DNA from: Palsa-1188 sp050010575
Lineage (GTDB): Bacteria; Bacillota; DSM-12270; Thermacetogeniales; Thermacetogeniaceae
Direction: 5' to 3'
NCBI GenBank assembly: GCA_050010575.1
Contig: JBEKKU010000082.1
Location: 1-10,465 of the forward strand
Length of the DNA: 10,465 bases
The notes under the pieces were generated by a model, which saw only the letters and a program-made list of their open reading frames with translations, was not told where the DNA came from and ran no database searches. A program made the position numbers and the translations under genes. Of the stretch, positions 4,500-10,465 are shown in pieces (position 1 is the stretch's first letter; every line of letters begins with the position of its first letter).

Positions 4500-6637
4500 T
4501 GGCCATAGAATCAGCAGCGACCGGAACTGATGAGCAAACCAGGCTGGTCTTCAAGCTGTCCGGCCTGAACTGCATGGATTGCGCCGCTAAGTTTGAGAGA
4601 GACGTGGCGGCCATCCCCGGGGTTACCGGGGTGGAACTCAACTTTGGAGCATCCAAGATGACAGTGTCTGGCCGGTTCGATCCTGGAGCAGTAGCTAGGG
4701 AGGGCGCAAGGCACGACATCCTCGTCTGGCCTGAGGGTGAACGGAGAGCGCCAGAGCAATCCTTCTGGAGGCGGCGCCGGCCGGTGATCATCAACAGCCT
4801 GTCCGGGCTCTGCCTCCTGGCGGGTTGGGGGCTGAAGCTGGCCGGTGGTCCCGCGCCCTTCGTCATGGCCCTGTTCCTGACGGCGATGGTGATCGGCGGG
4901 GCAGCCACGGCCAGAAAGGCCTTCTTTAGCTTCCAGAGGCTGGACTTCGACATGAATGTGTTGATGACCGTGGCGGTGGTCGGGGCTGCCCTGATCGGCG
5001 ACTGGCCTGAGGGGGCGGTTGTCGCCTTCCTCTACTCTGTTTCCAACACCCTGGAGTCCTACACCATGGAGAGGGCGCGCCATTCGATCCGGGAGTTAAT
5101 GAACATCGCTCCCCGGGAGGCCCTGATCCGGCGTCACGGCAGGGAGCTGCTGGTTCCGGTGGGCCTGATCGAGGTGGGCGACATCATGATCGTCAAGCCT
5201 GGCGAGAAGATCCCCATGGATGGCCAGATTACCAGCGGCAGTTCTGCGGTCAACCAGGCGGCCATAACCGGTGAATCGATCCCTACGGAGAAGGGGCCGG
5301 GAGACGAGGTGTTTACGGGTTCATTAAACCAGGAGGGCGCCCTGGCGGTGCAGGTCACCAGACTGGTTGACGACACCACTATCGCCAGAATCACTCACCT
5401 GGTGGAAGAGGCCCAGACCGCCAAAGCGCCCCTGCAGGCCTTTGTCGATCGCTTTGCCGCGGTCTACACCCCGATCGTACTGGCCCTAGCGGCGGGGATC
5501 GTGCTGACCCCTCCACTCGTTTTCGGGTTTCCCTGGGACCCCTGGATCTACCGTGGGCTGGCCCTGCTGGTGGTCTCCTGCCCGTGCGCCCTGGTGGTCT
5601 CGACCCCGGTAGCCCTAGTCTCCGCCATCGGCAACGCCGCCCGCCACGGAGTGCTGATCAAGGGAGGCGTTCACCTTGAGCAGGCCGGGGCCCTGTCCGT
5701 AGTGGCCTTCGACAAGACTGGCACCCTGACCACCGGAGAGCCTGAGGTCACATGGATCGTACCGTCCGGGGCACTGGAACCTAATCGGGTGCTGGCCCTG
5801 GCCGCAAGCATCGAGCAGCTCTCAGAACATCCCCTGGCCAGGGCGATCGTGCGCAGGTCCCAGGCGGACGGGCTGGAACTGGCGCCGGTAAAGCAATTCA
5901 GCGCCATCGCCGGAAGGGGCGCCCAGGGCGAGATCGCCGGCCAGAGATACTACATCGGCAGCCCCGGGCTGTTCGAAGAAACGGAACTCGTGGGGGAGAC
6001 AGCCGGAGTGGTCAGGAGCCTGCAGGAGCAGGGAAACACCGCTATGCTCCTGGGATCGGATCATGGGATCCTGGGCGTCATTGCTGTAGCGGATACCCTC
6101 AGGCCATCGAGCATTCAGGTCCTGCAGAAACTACACCAGGCTGGCGTGAAAACAGCCATGCTGACAGGAGATAATCGTGCCACTGCCAGCGCTATTGCCC
6201 GGCAGGTGGGGATCGACGAATTCGAGGCGGACCTGTTGCCGGAGGACAAGGTGGCCGCCGTGAAGCGGTTGCTGCAAAAGTACGGCCGGGTGGCCATGGT
6301 CGGCGACGGTATCAACGATGCTCCAGCCCTGGCTGCAGCCACGGTGGGTATCGCCATGGGAGGGGCCGGGACCGACGTAGCCCTGGAGACAGCGGATATC
6401 GCCCTGATGGCGGACGACCTCTCCATGCTGCCCTTCTCCATACGCCTGAGCAGGGCCGCACTCGGGGTGATCAGGCAGAATGTCTATTTTGCCCTGATCG
6501 TCAAGCTGCTGGCGATACTGTTGGTTTTTCCGGGCTGGCTGACGCTGTGGCTGGCCATTCTGGCGGATATGGGAACCTCGGTCCTGGTCACTCTGAACGG
6601 GATCAGGCTGCTTCGCATCAAACCGGATACCGGTTAA
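4499..6637 (+). CDS. cadA: P1B-type Cd/Zn/Pb-exporting ATPase, CadA/ZntA-like
   Basis: A 712-residue heavy-metal pump that couples ATP hydrolysis to efflux of soft divalent metal ions across the cytoplasmic membrane. Visible in order (numbered from the GTG): a metal-binding domain with GLNCMDC (C25, C28), membrane helices from about 97, the actuator TGES at 257-260, the membrane CPC metal site at 361-363 (SCPCALVVSTP), the phosphorylation site DKTGT at 405-409, HP at 444-445, MLTGDN at 554-559 and GDGINDAP at 602-609. The conserved aspartate of the last helix appears in ADMGTS near the C-terminus. CPCAL with this aspartate favours Zn/Cd/Pb over Cu, though sequence alone does not settle the metal. 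I chose GTG 4499 because AGGAGG (4484-4489) is nine bases upstream. The ATG at 4490 touches that site directly. It overlaps the repressor stop by one base. Confidence 0.93.
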   Translation: MAIESAATGTDEQTRLVFKLSGLNCMDCAAKFERDVAAIPGVTGVELNFGASKMTVSGRFDPGAVAREGARHDILVWPEGERRAPEQSFWRRRRPVIINSLSGLCLLAGWGLKLAGGPAPFVMALFLTAMVIGGAATARKAFFSFQRLDFDMNVLMTVAVVGAALIGDWPEGAVVAFLYSVSNTLESYTMERARHSIRELMNIAPREALIRRHGRELLVPVGLIEVGDIMIVKPGEKIPMDGQITSGSSAVNQAAITGESIPTEKGPGDEVFTGSLNQEGALAVQVTRLVDDTTIARITHLVEEAQTAKAPLQAFVDRFAAVYTPIVLALAAGIVLTPPLVFGFPWDPWIYRGLALLVVSCPCALVVSTPVALVSAIGNAARHGVLIKGGVHLEQAGALSVVAFDKTGTLTTGEPEVTWIVPSGALEPNRVLALAASIEQLSEHPLARAIVRRSQADGLELAPVKQFSAIAGRGAQGEIAGQRYYIGSPGLFEETELVGETAGVVRSLQEQGNTAMLLGSDHGILGVIAVADTLRPSSIQVLQKLHQAGVKTAMLTGDNRATASAIARQVGIDEFEADLLPEDKVAAVKRLLQKYGRVAMVGDGINDAPALAAATVGIAMGGAGTDVALETADIALMADDLSMLPFSIRLSRAALGVIRQNVYFALIVKLLAILLVFPGWLTLWLAILADMGTSVLVTLNGIRLLRIKPDTG

Positions 6638-6673
6638 CCCACTTGCCGGTTGGCCCCTGCAGGTAGACCTCTT

Positions 6674-6721
6674 AAAAAACACAAAAGCAGAAGCGCTTAA
6701 TGCGGTCCTGCTTTGTTTTTT
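6674..6721. terminator. Bidirectional intrinsic terminator
   Basis: AAAAAAC (6674-6680) plus AAAGCAG (6684-6690) pair with CTGCTTT (6708-6714) plus GTTTTTT (6715-6721), with a three-base bulge. T-runs exist on both strands, so it can end the ATPase operon on the plus strand and the tRNA, whose CCA end is one base away, on the minus strand. Confidence 0.8.
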
Positions 6722-6722
6722 C

Positions 6723-6797
6723 TGGCTCCCCGGGTAGGATTCGAACCTACAACACTCCGGTTAACAGCCGGATACTCTACCATTGAGCTACCGAGGA
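6723..6797 (-). tRNA. tRNA-Asn, anticodon GTT
   Basis: The minus strand folds as a complete 75-nt tRNA. The acceptor stem is TCCTCGG/CCGGGGA, the D-arm contains TAGCTCAATGGTAGA, the anticodon stem TCCGG/CCGGA encloses the loop CTGTTAA with GTT at 6765-6763, the T-arm contains GGTTCGAATCC, and the encoded end is GCCA. GTT reads AAY asparagine codons. It stands alone with its own promoter and terminator. Its 3' end faces the metal region, the orientation in which integrative elements use tRNA genes, but I found no second copy of the 3' end in the window. Confidence 0.97.
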
Positions 6798-6818
6798 ATA
6801 TGTTGACCTACGAAAAAT

Positions 6819-6847
6819 ATTATACTCATACATCAGCCGGAGTTCAA
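6819..6847 (-). promoter_or_regulatory. Promoter of tRNA-Asn
   Basis: On the minus strand TTGAAC (6847-6842), a 17-bp spacer and TATAAT (6824-6819), about 21 bases before the mature tRNA start. A near-consensus sigma-A promoter. Confidence 0.8.
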
Positions 6848-6933
6848 GAGCTGATCGCGAAATCTTCCGGTCCGACTGGCCCCGGTATCACCTGCGGAGA
6901 AGCAGTTCCCCTGTTGGCCAAATCGTATTATTG

Positions 6934-9165
6934 CTAATTTCCTCCCAGGAAGGTGGAGTAGACAAGCGATCCCGGGCCGGAATCTGCACTGCATTTCGCC
7001 TGGGTGTTGATCCCAGTGACGAAAGCGTTCATGCATCCTCTTAGCCTAACCTGAAACGCTCCGGAAGTGATCGGGAAATTGCAGGATTGGGTACGTCCTG
7101 TGACATAGGCGATGCTGTTTCTATCCAGGGCAATACCATTGCCTGCGTCAGTGCAACTGCCTCCCAGGTAGGTGGAGTAGGGAAGAGATGCATTGCCGGA
7201 TTTATTGGTGTTGATCATCGCCACAAAAGCATTGGAGCCGCCGTAAATACTTCTTAGCATGGGTTGACAGGCATTGTCAGGAGTGACCGGAAAATCCTTG
7301 GAATACGTGTATCCTGTCACGTAGGCATTGCCCGCAGTGTCGACAGTGATGCCATGCCCCTCGTCATATTTGCTCCCTCCCAGGTAGGTAGAATAGGCGA
7401 GGGAGATCGATCCGGTGGCGTTGGTGTTGATCTTGGATACAAAACAATTAGCGCCGCAATAGATACTCTTCAACAGCCTCTGATAAGCGCCGGAGGTGAC
7501 CGGAAAATCGCTTGATCGAGTTGATCCCGTCACGTAGGCGTTATAGGCAGCATCGACCGCAATGCTGTATCCCCGATCATGCCTTCTTCCTCCCAGATAG
7601 GTGGAGTAGATGAGGCTATCCGTTCCCGATACGCTAGTATTGATCCTGGCTACAAAAGCATTGGAACCGCCAGCTTTACTATTCAACACGGGTTGATAGG
7701 CACTGGTAGTGACCGGAAAATCCCTGGAACATGCATATCCTGTCACATAGGAGTTGCCGGTATTGTCGAGGGCAATGCCCTGCCCCTTGTCATACCTGCT
7801 CCCTCCCAGGTAGGTGGAATACACCAGACCAGCAGCGTCGTAAGCTGTTGTATTGATCACGGATACGAAGGCATTCCCATGCCCTTTCAGCATGGTCTGG
7901 AAGGCTCCGGGGGTGACGGGGAAGTCGACGGATTGAGTGAGTCCTGTTATATAGGCGTTGCCGGTGGTATCGATGGCAATGCCATATCCCCCGTCATATC
8001 TAGTTCCCCCCAGGTAGGTGGAATAAACGAGGGAAGCGGCATCGGAAGCTGTGGTGTTGATCACGGCTATAAAGGCATTCCCATGCCCTTTCAGCATGGT
8101 CTGGAAGGCTCCGGGGGTGACAGGGAAATCGACGGATTGAGTGAGTCCCGTCACATAAGCGTTGCCCGAATTATCTACCGCTATGCCCAAACCTCTGTCA
8201 AAGCCGCAGCCTCCCAGGTAGGTGGAGTAGACTAGCGAAGCAGCGCCGGAGGTGCTAGGGTTGATCACGGATACGAAGGCATCCTCAAAGCCTCTTAAGA
8301 CAGTCTGGAAGACCCCGGGGGTGACGGGGAAATCGACGGATTGAGTAAATCCGGTCACATAGGCGTAGCCGGAGTTGTCTACCGCTATACCCAAGCCTCC
8401 GTCAAAGCCTTTTTCTACCATGTAGCTAAAGGAGAGGCCCGGGTCGATCACCAGAGTGTAACTAGGATCATAATCGGCTCCCACAGTAAAACCGTACTGA
8501 TTTTCACCGGTTTCATTATTGCCGAGGAGAAAATTGCTTTCAATAGGTACTTTATCTTCATCAATGATCTGGTAACTGGTGGGCTTTCTATCTGTCAGGA
8601 CACCAAACGGAGTTTGGATCAGGATGTTTCCATTTTCATCCAGTTCCAGTTGATTCGCACCGGAATAGACCAGCCCGATAGTGCTGATGTCAGCGCCGGG
8701 GTGTACAATAAACTCGTACTTGACCTCATCGCTCTCTGCTTTAAAGACCAGATCAACATTCCGCCAGAGATTCCGATAGATGATCTCTTCGTAGGTGGGC
8801 AGCCCGGTATGCCATTTATCGGGGTCGTTACCGATAAAGTAGCTCACTTTCCCGCTGCTCTCAACTTGTCCTTCCGGGGGGGTGGGATTGGCTCCGATGA
8901 ATCTCATATAGAGAGCAAACCCACTCGCCTGATCCTCTTTTTCAGAATAGGGCGGAGTTTCGTTAAAGGCAAACACCACTTCTTCGGGAGTGAAGAAGAT
9001 CCTGCAGCCAGAACCATCCCCATAGTGAGAGACCTTGGAGTGGGCCTGTCCGGCATTGGGGATAAAAATGAAGGGCAATCCTTTAAAGGCATCCATGACC
9101 TGTATTTCAACCGCTCCGGAGATCGTCTCCGGAGCACAATCATCTTGGATATTATCGTCTGCCAT
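6934..9165 (-). CDS. SBBP-repeat seven-bladed beta-propeller protein
   Basis: A 743-residue protein. Residues about 30-245 match the N-terminal domain common in SBBP proteins (FIPNAGQAHSKVSHYGDGSG, then a beta-rich region ending YTLVIDPGLSFS). Then come seven repeats of about 68 residues with the pattern LVYSTYLGG..D.G.GIAVD..GNAYVTG.T.S.DFPVT. The protein ends at LVYSTFLGGN, half a repeat that would close the ring as an eighth strand set (velcro closure). The start at 9165 is set by GGAAGGAGGAA six to fifteen bases upstream; in-frame codons further up have no such site. Unlike most SBBP proteins it has no signal peptide or lipobox (MADDNIQDDCAPETIS). Two repeats (7853-7950 and 8057-8150) are nearly identical in DNA, showing recent duplication. 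Function is unknown; a binding or surface role is usual for the family. Confidence 0.9.
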   Translation of the reverse strand: MADDNIQDDCAPETISGAVEIQVMDAFKGLPFIFIPNAGQAHSKVSHYGDGSGCRIFFTPEEVVFAFNETPPYSEKEDQASGFALYMRFIGANPTPPEGQVESSGKVSYFIGNDPDKWHTGLPTYEEIIYRNLWRNVDLVFKAESDEVKYEFIVHPGADISTIGLVYSGANQLELDENGNILIQTPFGVLTDRKPTSYQIIDEDKVPIESNFLLGNNETGENQYGFTVGADYDPSYTLVIDPGLSFSYMVEKGFDGGLGIAVDNSGYAYVTGFTQSVDFPVTPGVFQTVLRGFEDAFVSVINPSTSGAASLVYSTYLGGCGFDRGLGIAVDNSGNAYVTGLTQSVDFPVTPGAFQTMLKGHGNAFIAVINTTASDAASLVYSTYLGGTRYDGGYGIAIDTTGNAYITGLTQSVDFPVTPGAFQTMLKGHGNAFVSVINTTAYDAAGLVYSTYLGGSRYDKGQGIALDNTGNSYVTGYACSRDFPVTTSAYQPVLNSKAGGSNAFVARINTSVSGTDSLIYSTYLGGRRHDRGYSIAVDAAYNAYVTGSTRSSDFPVTSGAYQRLLKSIYCGANCFVSKINTNATGSISLAYSTYLGGSKYDEGHGITVDTAGNAYVTGYTYSKDFPVTPDNACQPMLRSIYGGSNAFVAMINTNKSGNASLPYSTYLGGSCTDAGNGIALDRNSIAYVTGRTQSCNFPITSGAFQVRLRGCMNAFVTGINTQAKCSADSGPGSLVYSTFLGGN

Positions 9166-9222
9166 GATCGTTCCTCCTTCCATAGTGCACTTTTTTCCGA
9201 TGACTCGCCCAGAGGGCACCCG

Positions 9223-9263
9223 GCTCTAATGCCCCCGCTTCTTTGAAGCGGTGGGATAAGAGC
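9223..9263. repeat. Strong GC-rich hairpin, IS200/IS605-end-like
   Basis: GCTCT (9223-9227) pairs with AGAGC (9259-9263), CCC with GGG, and CCGCTTC (9235-9241) with GAAGCGG (9245-9251) around a TTT loop. The layout (CCCCCGCTTC…GAAGCGGTGGG) resembles the hairpins at ends of IS200/IS605-type elements or the omega-RNA 3' ends of tnpB genes, but no transposase sequence is present. It could also be 5' UTR structure of the SBBP gene. Confidence 0.5.
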
Positions 9264-9269
9264 GGCTAT

Positions 9270-9355
9270 ATCCCTGGATCACGATTTCTAAGCTTTTATG
9301 GGGGAAAGCAACCCCCACCTGAAGCTAAGAACTCGTTGACAGGAACACCAGGCAT
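9270..9355. ncRNA. Candidate structured RNA: long imperfect rod
   Basis: Four nested helices: 9270-9277 with 9348-9355 (7 of 8 pairs), 9281-9284 with 9333-9336, 9286-9295 with 9322-9331 (9 of 10), and GGGGG 9300-9304 with CCCCC 9312-9316. An asymmetric internal loop (3 against 11 nt) interrupts the rod. CTAAGAA at 9325-9331 can instead pair perfectly with TTCTTAG at 9355-9361, giving an alternative fold. It matches no RNA class I recognise, and the transcribed strand is undetermined. On the minus strand it would be the leader of the SBBP gene. Confidence 0.4.
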
Positions 9356-9622
9356 TCTTAGATTATGGCACCGATTTCCTGTTTAATTATATTATTGAAA
9401 TTACGGAGATTTTGTTACTGGCAATACGCCTTTTTTCCATGCTATCCGGTCATGACACCTGCCTATAGCACCGATGATGAGGGTTGTTGGTGTGGTATCC
9501 GGATCTCTGTCACCAAAAATGGGATATATGCATATTGTGGAAACAAAGTTAGTTAGCGGAATCACCCTTCGGGTATTCCTGATGTTCACTTCGCTCACCA
9601 TTTAATGAAAGGAGCGCTTAGA

Positions 9623-10147
9623 ATGTTTGATCAATTGCAGAACTATAAAGGCAATAGAATTGTGGTTGAACTGATGAACGGAAGACAGATAGCCGGTACG
9701 ATCGCGGCAGTTAACCAGCAAGATTTGCGCCTGGAAACCGACGAGGGAGTTTGTACCATTCTCATTTCAACCATTCAGATTCTTTGGGAAAACCTAAACA
9801 GTGCTCTCGCTGAAGAGAATCCGAAATATACTGCACAGCAACTGAGGACTGCTGCCGGCGAAGATGTTCCTGAGGGCAAACCATTGTGCTTCCAACAATT
9901 CTTTCATCCTTGTTCCTTCCCATTCCAGTCTTGCCGCGGGCAATTCTCTGCCCCTTGCTACGAAATGTTCCAGCATCCATGTTACGAACATTTCAAACGC
10001 CCATGCTACGAACGATTTGATTATCCCTGCTGCGATCCCTGCTACTACCGATTTGATGATCCCTGCTACGTCCCATTCTATGACCAACCCCCATACCCAT
10101 GCTACGAGCGATTTCAGCGCCCCTGCTTTTACCCATTCGGAATTTAA
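9623..10147 (+). CDS. Sm-like domain protein with Cys-Tyr-Phe octapeptide repeats
   Basis: A 174-residue protein. Residues 1-58 (YKGNRIVVELMNGRQIAGTI onward, to STIQILWE) look like a small Sm-type beta-barrel as in DUF2642-like and spore coat proteins; this is a pattern judgement. After a linker, residues 89-174 contain 12 cysteines, mostly every eighth residue (C89, 97, then 104, 112, 120, 128, 136; also 140, 148, 160, 168), in units P-C-Y-E-x-F-x-x. Such Cys/Tyr/Phe-rich tails suit disulfide or dityrosine cross-linking in a spore coat, or metal binding. ATG 9623 is preferred over 9605 because GAAAGGAG lies eight bases ahead of it. The repeats also show as about 24-bp DNA units, so they expand by duplication. 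No signal peptide. Stands alone, apparently monocistronic. Confidence 0.75.
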   Translation: MFDQLQNYKGNRIVVELMNGRQIAGTIAAVNQQDLRLETDEGVCTILISTIQILWENLNSALAEENPKYTAQQLRTAAGEDVPEGKPLCFQQFFHPCSFPFQSCRGQFSAPCYEMFQHPCYEHFKRPCYERFDYPCCDPCYYRFDDPCYVPFYDQPPYPCYERFQRPCFYPFGI

Positions 10148-10168
10148 TATTTGTTGCCTAATAAAACT

Positions 10169-10198
10169 AAGGGAGCACGATTTTACTCGCGCTCCCTT
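10169..10198 (-). terminator. 5S/rRNA-operon terminator, copy 1 (outermost)
   Basis: On the minus strand AAGGGAGCGCGA and TCGTGCTCCCTT form a 12-bp stem (one G-T) around GTAAAA, followed by TTAGTTTTATTAGG. It ends transcription coming from the rRNA side and may also catch the plus-strand gene ending at 10147. Confidence 0.8.
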
Positions 10199-10205
10199 AA
10201 AATAT

Positions 10206-10283
10206 CCTGGCGGCGTTCGCGCCCATTAAAATGGGCACCCGTCCCGGGGTGAAACCCAAGTACCATCGGCGCTGGAGGGCTTA
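10206..10283 (-). pseudogene. Truncated 5S rRNA fragment, copy 1
   Basis: The minus strand carries a 5S 3' half: TTAAGCCCTCCAGCGCCGAT followed by GGTACTTGGG, then ACGCCGCCAGG. The 5' half is absent. A palindromic insert containing GCCCATTTTAATGGGC replaces the GAGTA of loop E/helix V, so it cannot fold as normal 5S. Confidence 0.8.
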
Positions 10284-10288
10284 AAACT

Positions 10289-10318
10289 AAGGGAGCACGA
10301 TTTTACTCGCGCTCCCTT
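10289..10318 (-). terminator. rRNA-operon terminator, copy 2
   Basis: Identical stem-loop exactly 120 bp from the first copy, here followed on the minus strand by TTAGTTTTAAG, which runs straight into truncated 5S copy 1. Confidence 0.75.
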
Positions 10319-10325
10319 AAAATAT

Positions 10326-10403
10326 CCTGGCGGCGTCCGCGCCCATTAAAATGGGCACCCGTCCCGGGGTGAAACCCAAGTACCATCGGCGCTGGAGGGC
10401 TTA
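10326..10403 (-). pseudogene. Truncated 5S rRNA fragment, copy 2
   Basis: Same 5S 3' half with the same hairpin insert as copy 1. The two differ at one base only (10217 T versus 10337 C). It starts right after the terminator of the next copy. Confidence 0.8.
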
Positions 10404-10408
10404 AAACT

Positions 10409-10438
10409 AAGGGAGCACGATTTTACTCGCGCTCCCTT
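10409..10438 (-). terminator. rRNA-operon terminator, copy 3 (next to true 5S)
   Basis: Identical stem-loop directly after the presumed authentic 5S 3' end at 10446. Confidence 0.8.
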
Positions 10439-10445
10439 AAAATAT

Positions 10446-10465
10446 CCTGGCGGCGTCCTACTCTC
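10446..10465 (-). rRNA. rrf: 5S ribosomal RNA, 3' end only
   Basis: The minus strand reads GAGAGTAGGACGCCGCCAGG, the standard 3' end of Firmicutes 5S rRNA with the intact GAGAGTAGG loop that the neighbouring fragments lack. The rest of the gene, and presumably 23S and 16S, lie beyond the window. Confidence 0.8.

Larger units (their letters stand above)
9166..9622. other. 457-bp divergent intergenic region with RNA-like folds
   Basis: No convincing gene. It contains the hairpin at 9223-9263, the rod at 9270-9355, a TTGACA (9336-9341), 17 bp, TAGATT (9359-9364) promoter candidate on the plus strand, an AT-rich patch near 9381-9400, and a hairpin GGAAT-ACCC/GGGT-ATTCC at about 9559-9580 with a TTC loop shortly ahead of the 9623 gene. 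A 63-codon frame at 9365-9556 lacks a ribosome binding site. Confidence 0.6.
10166..10465 (-). repeat. 120-bp tandem repeat of 5S 3' end plus terminator
   Basis: Two and a half units with an exact 120-bp period. The join between terminator tail (TTAGTTTTA) and 5S (TTAAGCCCTCC) shares TTA/TTAA, suggesting duplication by short-homology recombination. An assembly artefact at a multicopy rRNA locus is possible. Confidence 0.85.

Noticed and set aside
4324..5083. Long minus-strand frames opposite the repressor and ATPase
   Set aside because: Shadows of high-GC coding sequence; the plus strand has all P1B ATPase motifs.
6713..6937. Frame reading APRVGFEPTTLRLTAG
   Set aside because: This is the well-known spurious peptide produced by translating a tRNA gene antisense.
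7579..8235. 218-codon repetitive plus-strand frame
   Set aside because: Its internal repeats are the antisense of SBBP blades, not an independent protein.
7000..8450. Regular repeats that might suggest a CRISPR array or satellite
   Set aside because: The period is about 200 bp, in frame, and encodes conserved SBBP blades. There are no short direct repeats with unique spacers.
8341..9246. 301-codon plus-strand open frame
   Set aside because: It lies antisense to the SBBP gene, whose repeats and family motifs are clear. The plus frame has no ribosome binding site or recognisable motif.
9270..9355. Assignment of the rod structure to 6S RNA, a cobalamin or a c-di-GMP riboswitch
   Set aside because: The rod shape is loosely 6S-like but too short, and no conserved core motifs of the riboswitch classes are present.
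9365..9556. 63-codon cysteine-containing frame
   Set aside because: No ribosome binding site and no family resemblance; it overlaps the promoter candidate and AT-rich leader.
9605..9622. Upstream ATG for the Sm-like protein
   Set aside because: The GAAAGGAG site overlaps this ATG and is ideally placed for the ATG at 9623.

Overview
The window looks like a piece of an anaerobic Firmicutes chromosome (class Clostridia, Peptococcaceae-like). This is inferred from strong AGGAGG-type ribosome binding sites, sigma-A-like promoters, a tRNA with encoded CCA, a Bacillus/Clostridium-type 5S rRNA 3' end, a probable spore-coat-type protein and the gene content. No ribosomal protein or 16S sequence is present to fix the genus.

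Left half (1-6637) is a metal/thiol-stress region. At the left edge, on the minus strand, a cysteine-rich MarR regulator overlaps by ATGA the start of a SAM-dependent methyltransferase that runs off the window. Diverging from them is a YfcE-like metallophosphoesterase (738-1457). Its stop almost touches the tail of a broken SDR dehydrogenase, which overlaps the 3' end of an ArsN2-like acetyltransferase (1651-2169, minus). Upstream of that, on the same strand, lies the main discovery: hgcB (2256-2528) and hgcA (2545-3666), the ferredoxin and corrinoid protein that together methylate mercury. HgcA carries the diagnostic NVWCAAGK cap-helix motif and a five-helix membrane domain. HgcB carries two 4Fe-4S motifs, the conserved GVGCA cysteine and a C-terminal cysteine cluster. 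In place of an ordinary leader, hgcA has a collapsed second copy of the marR-methyltransferase start, including two palindromic operator half-sites with the same 16-bp spacing as those at the intact marR. The simplest reading is that the surviving MarR can control hgcAB in trans. Divergent to hgcAB runs an ArsR/CadC-type repressor and a CadA/ZntA-type P1B ATPase (4119-6637), preceded by a good promoter and a 24-bp CACGTG-centred palindrome.

Right half (6674-10465) is different in character. It holds a bidirectional terminator, tRNA-Asn(GTT) on the minus strand with its own promoter, a seven-bladed SBBP beta-propeller protein without a signal peptide (6934-9165, minus), a 457-bp intergenic stretch with two strong RNA-like folds, and a small protein combining an Sm-like N-terminus with Cys-Tyr-Phe octapeptide repeats (9623-10147, plus). 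The window ends in three 120-bp-spaced copies of a 5S rRNA 3' end plus terminator. Two are truncated 5S fragments with an inserted hairpin. The third runs into what looks like the true 5S gene, so an rRNA operon probably lies just to the right on the minus strand.

Functionally, hgcAB, the ArsN2-like enzyme, the MarR-methyltransferase pair and the ArsR-ATPase pair form a plausible cluster for methylating, modifying and exporting soft metals. That they act together is inference from proximity and shared operators; the hgcAB identification itself rests on specific motifs.
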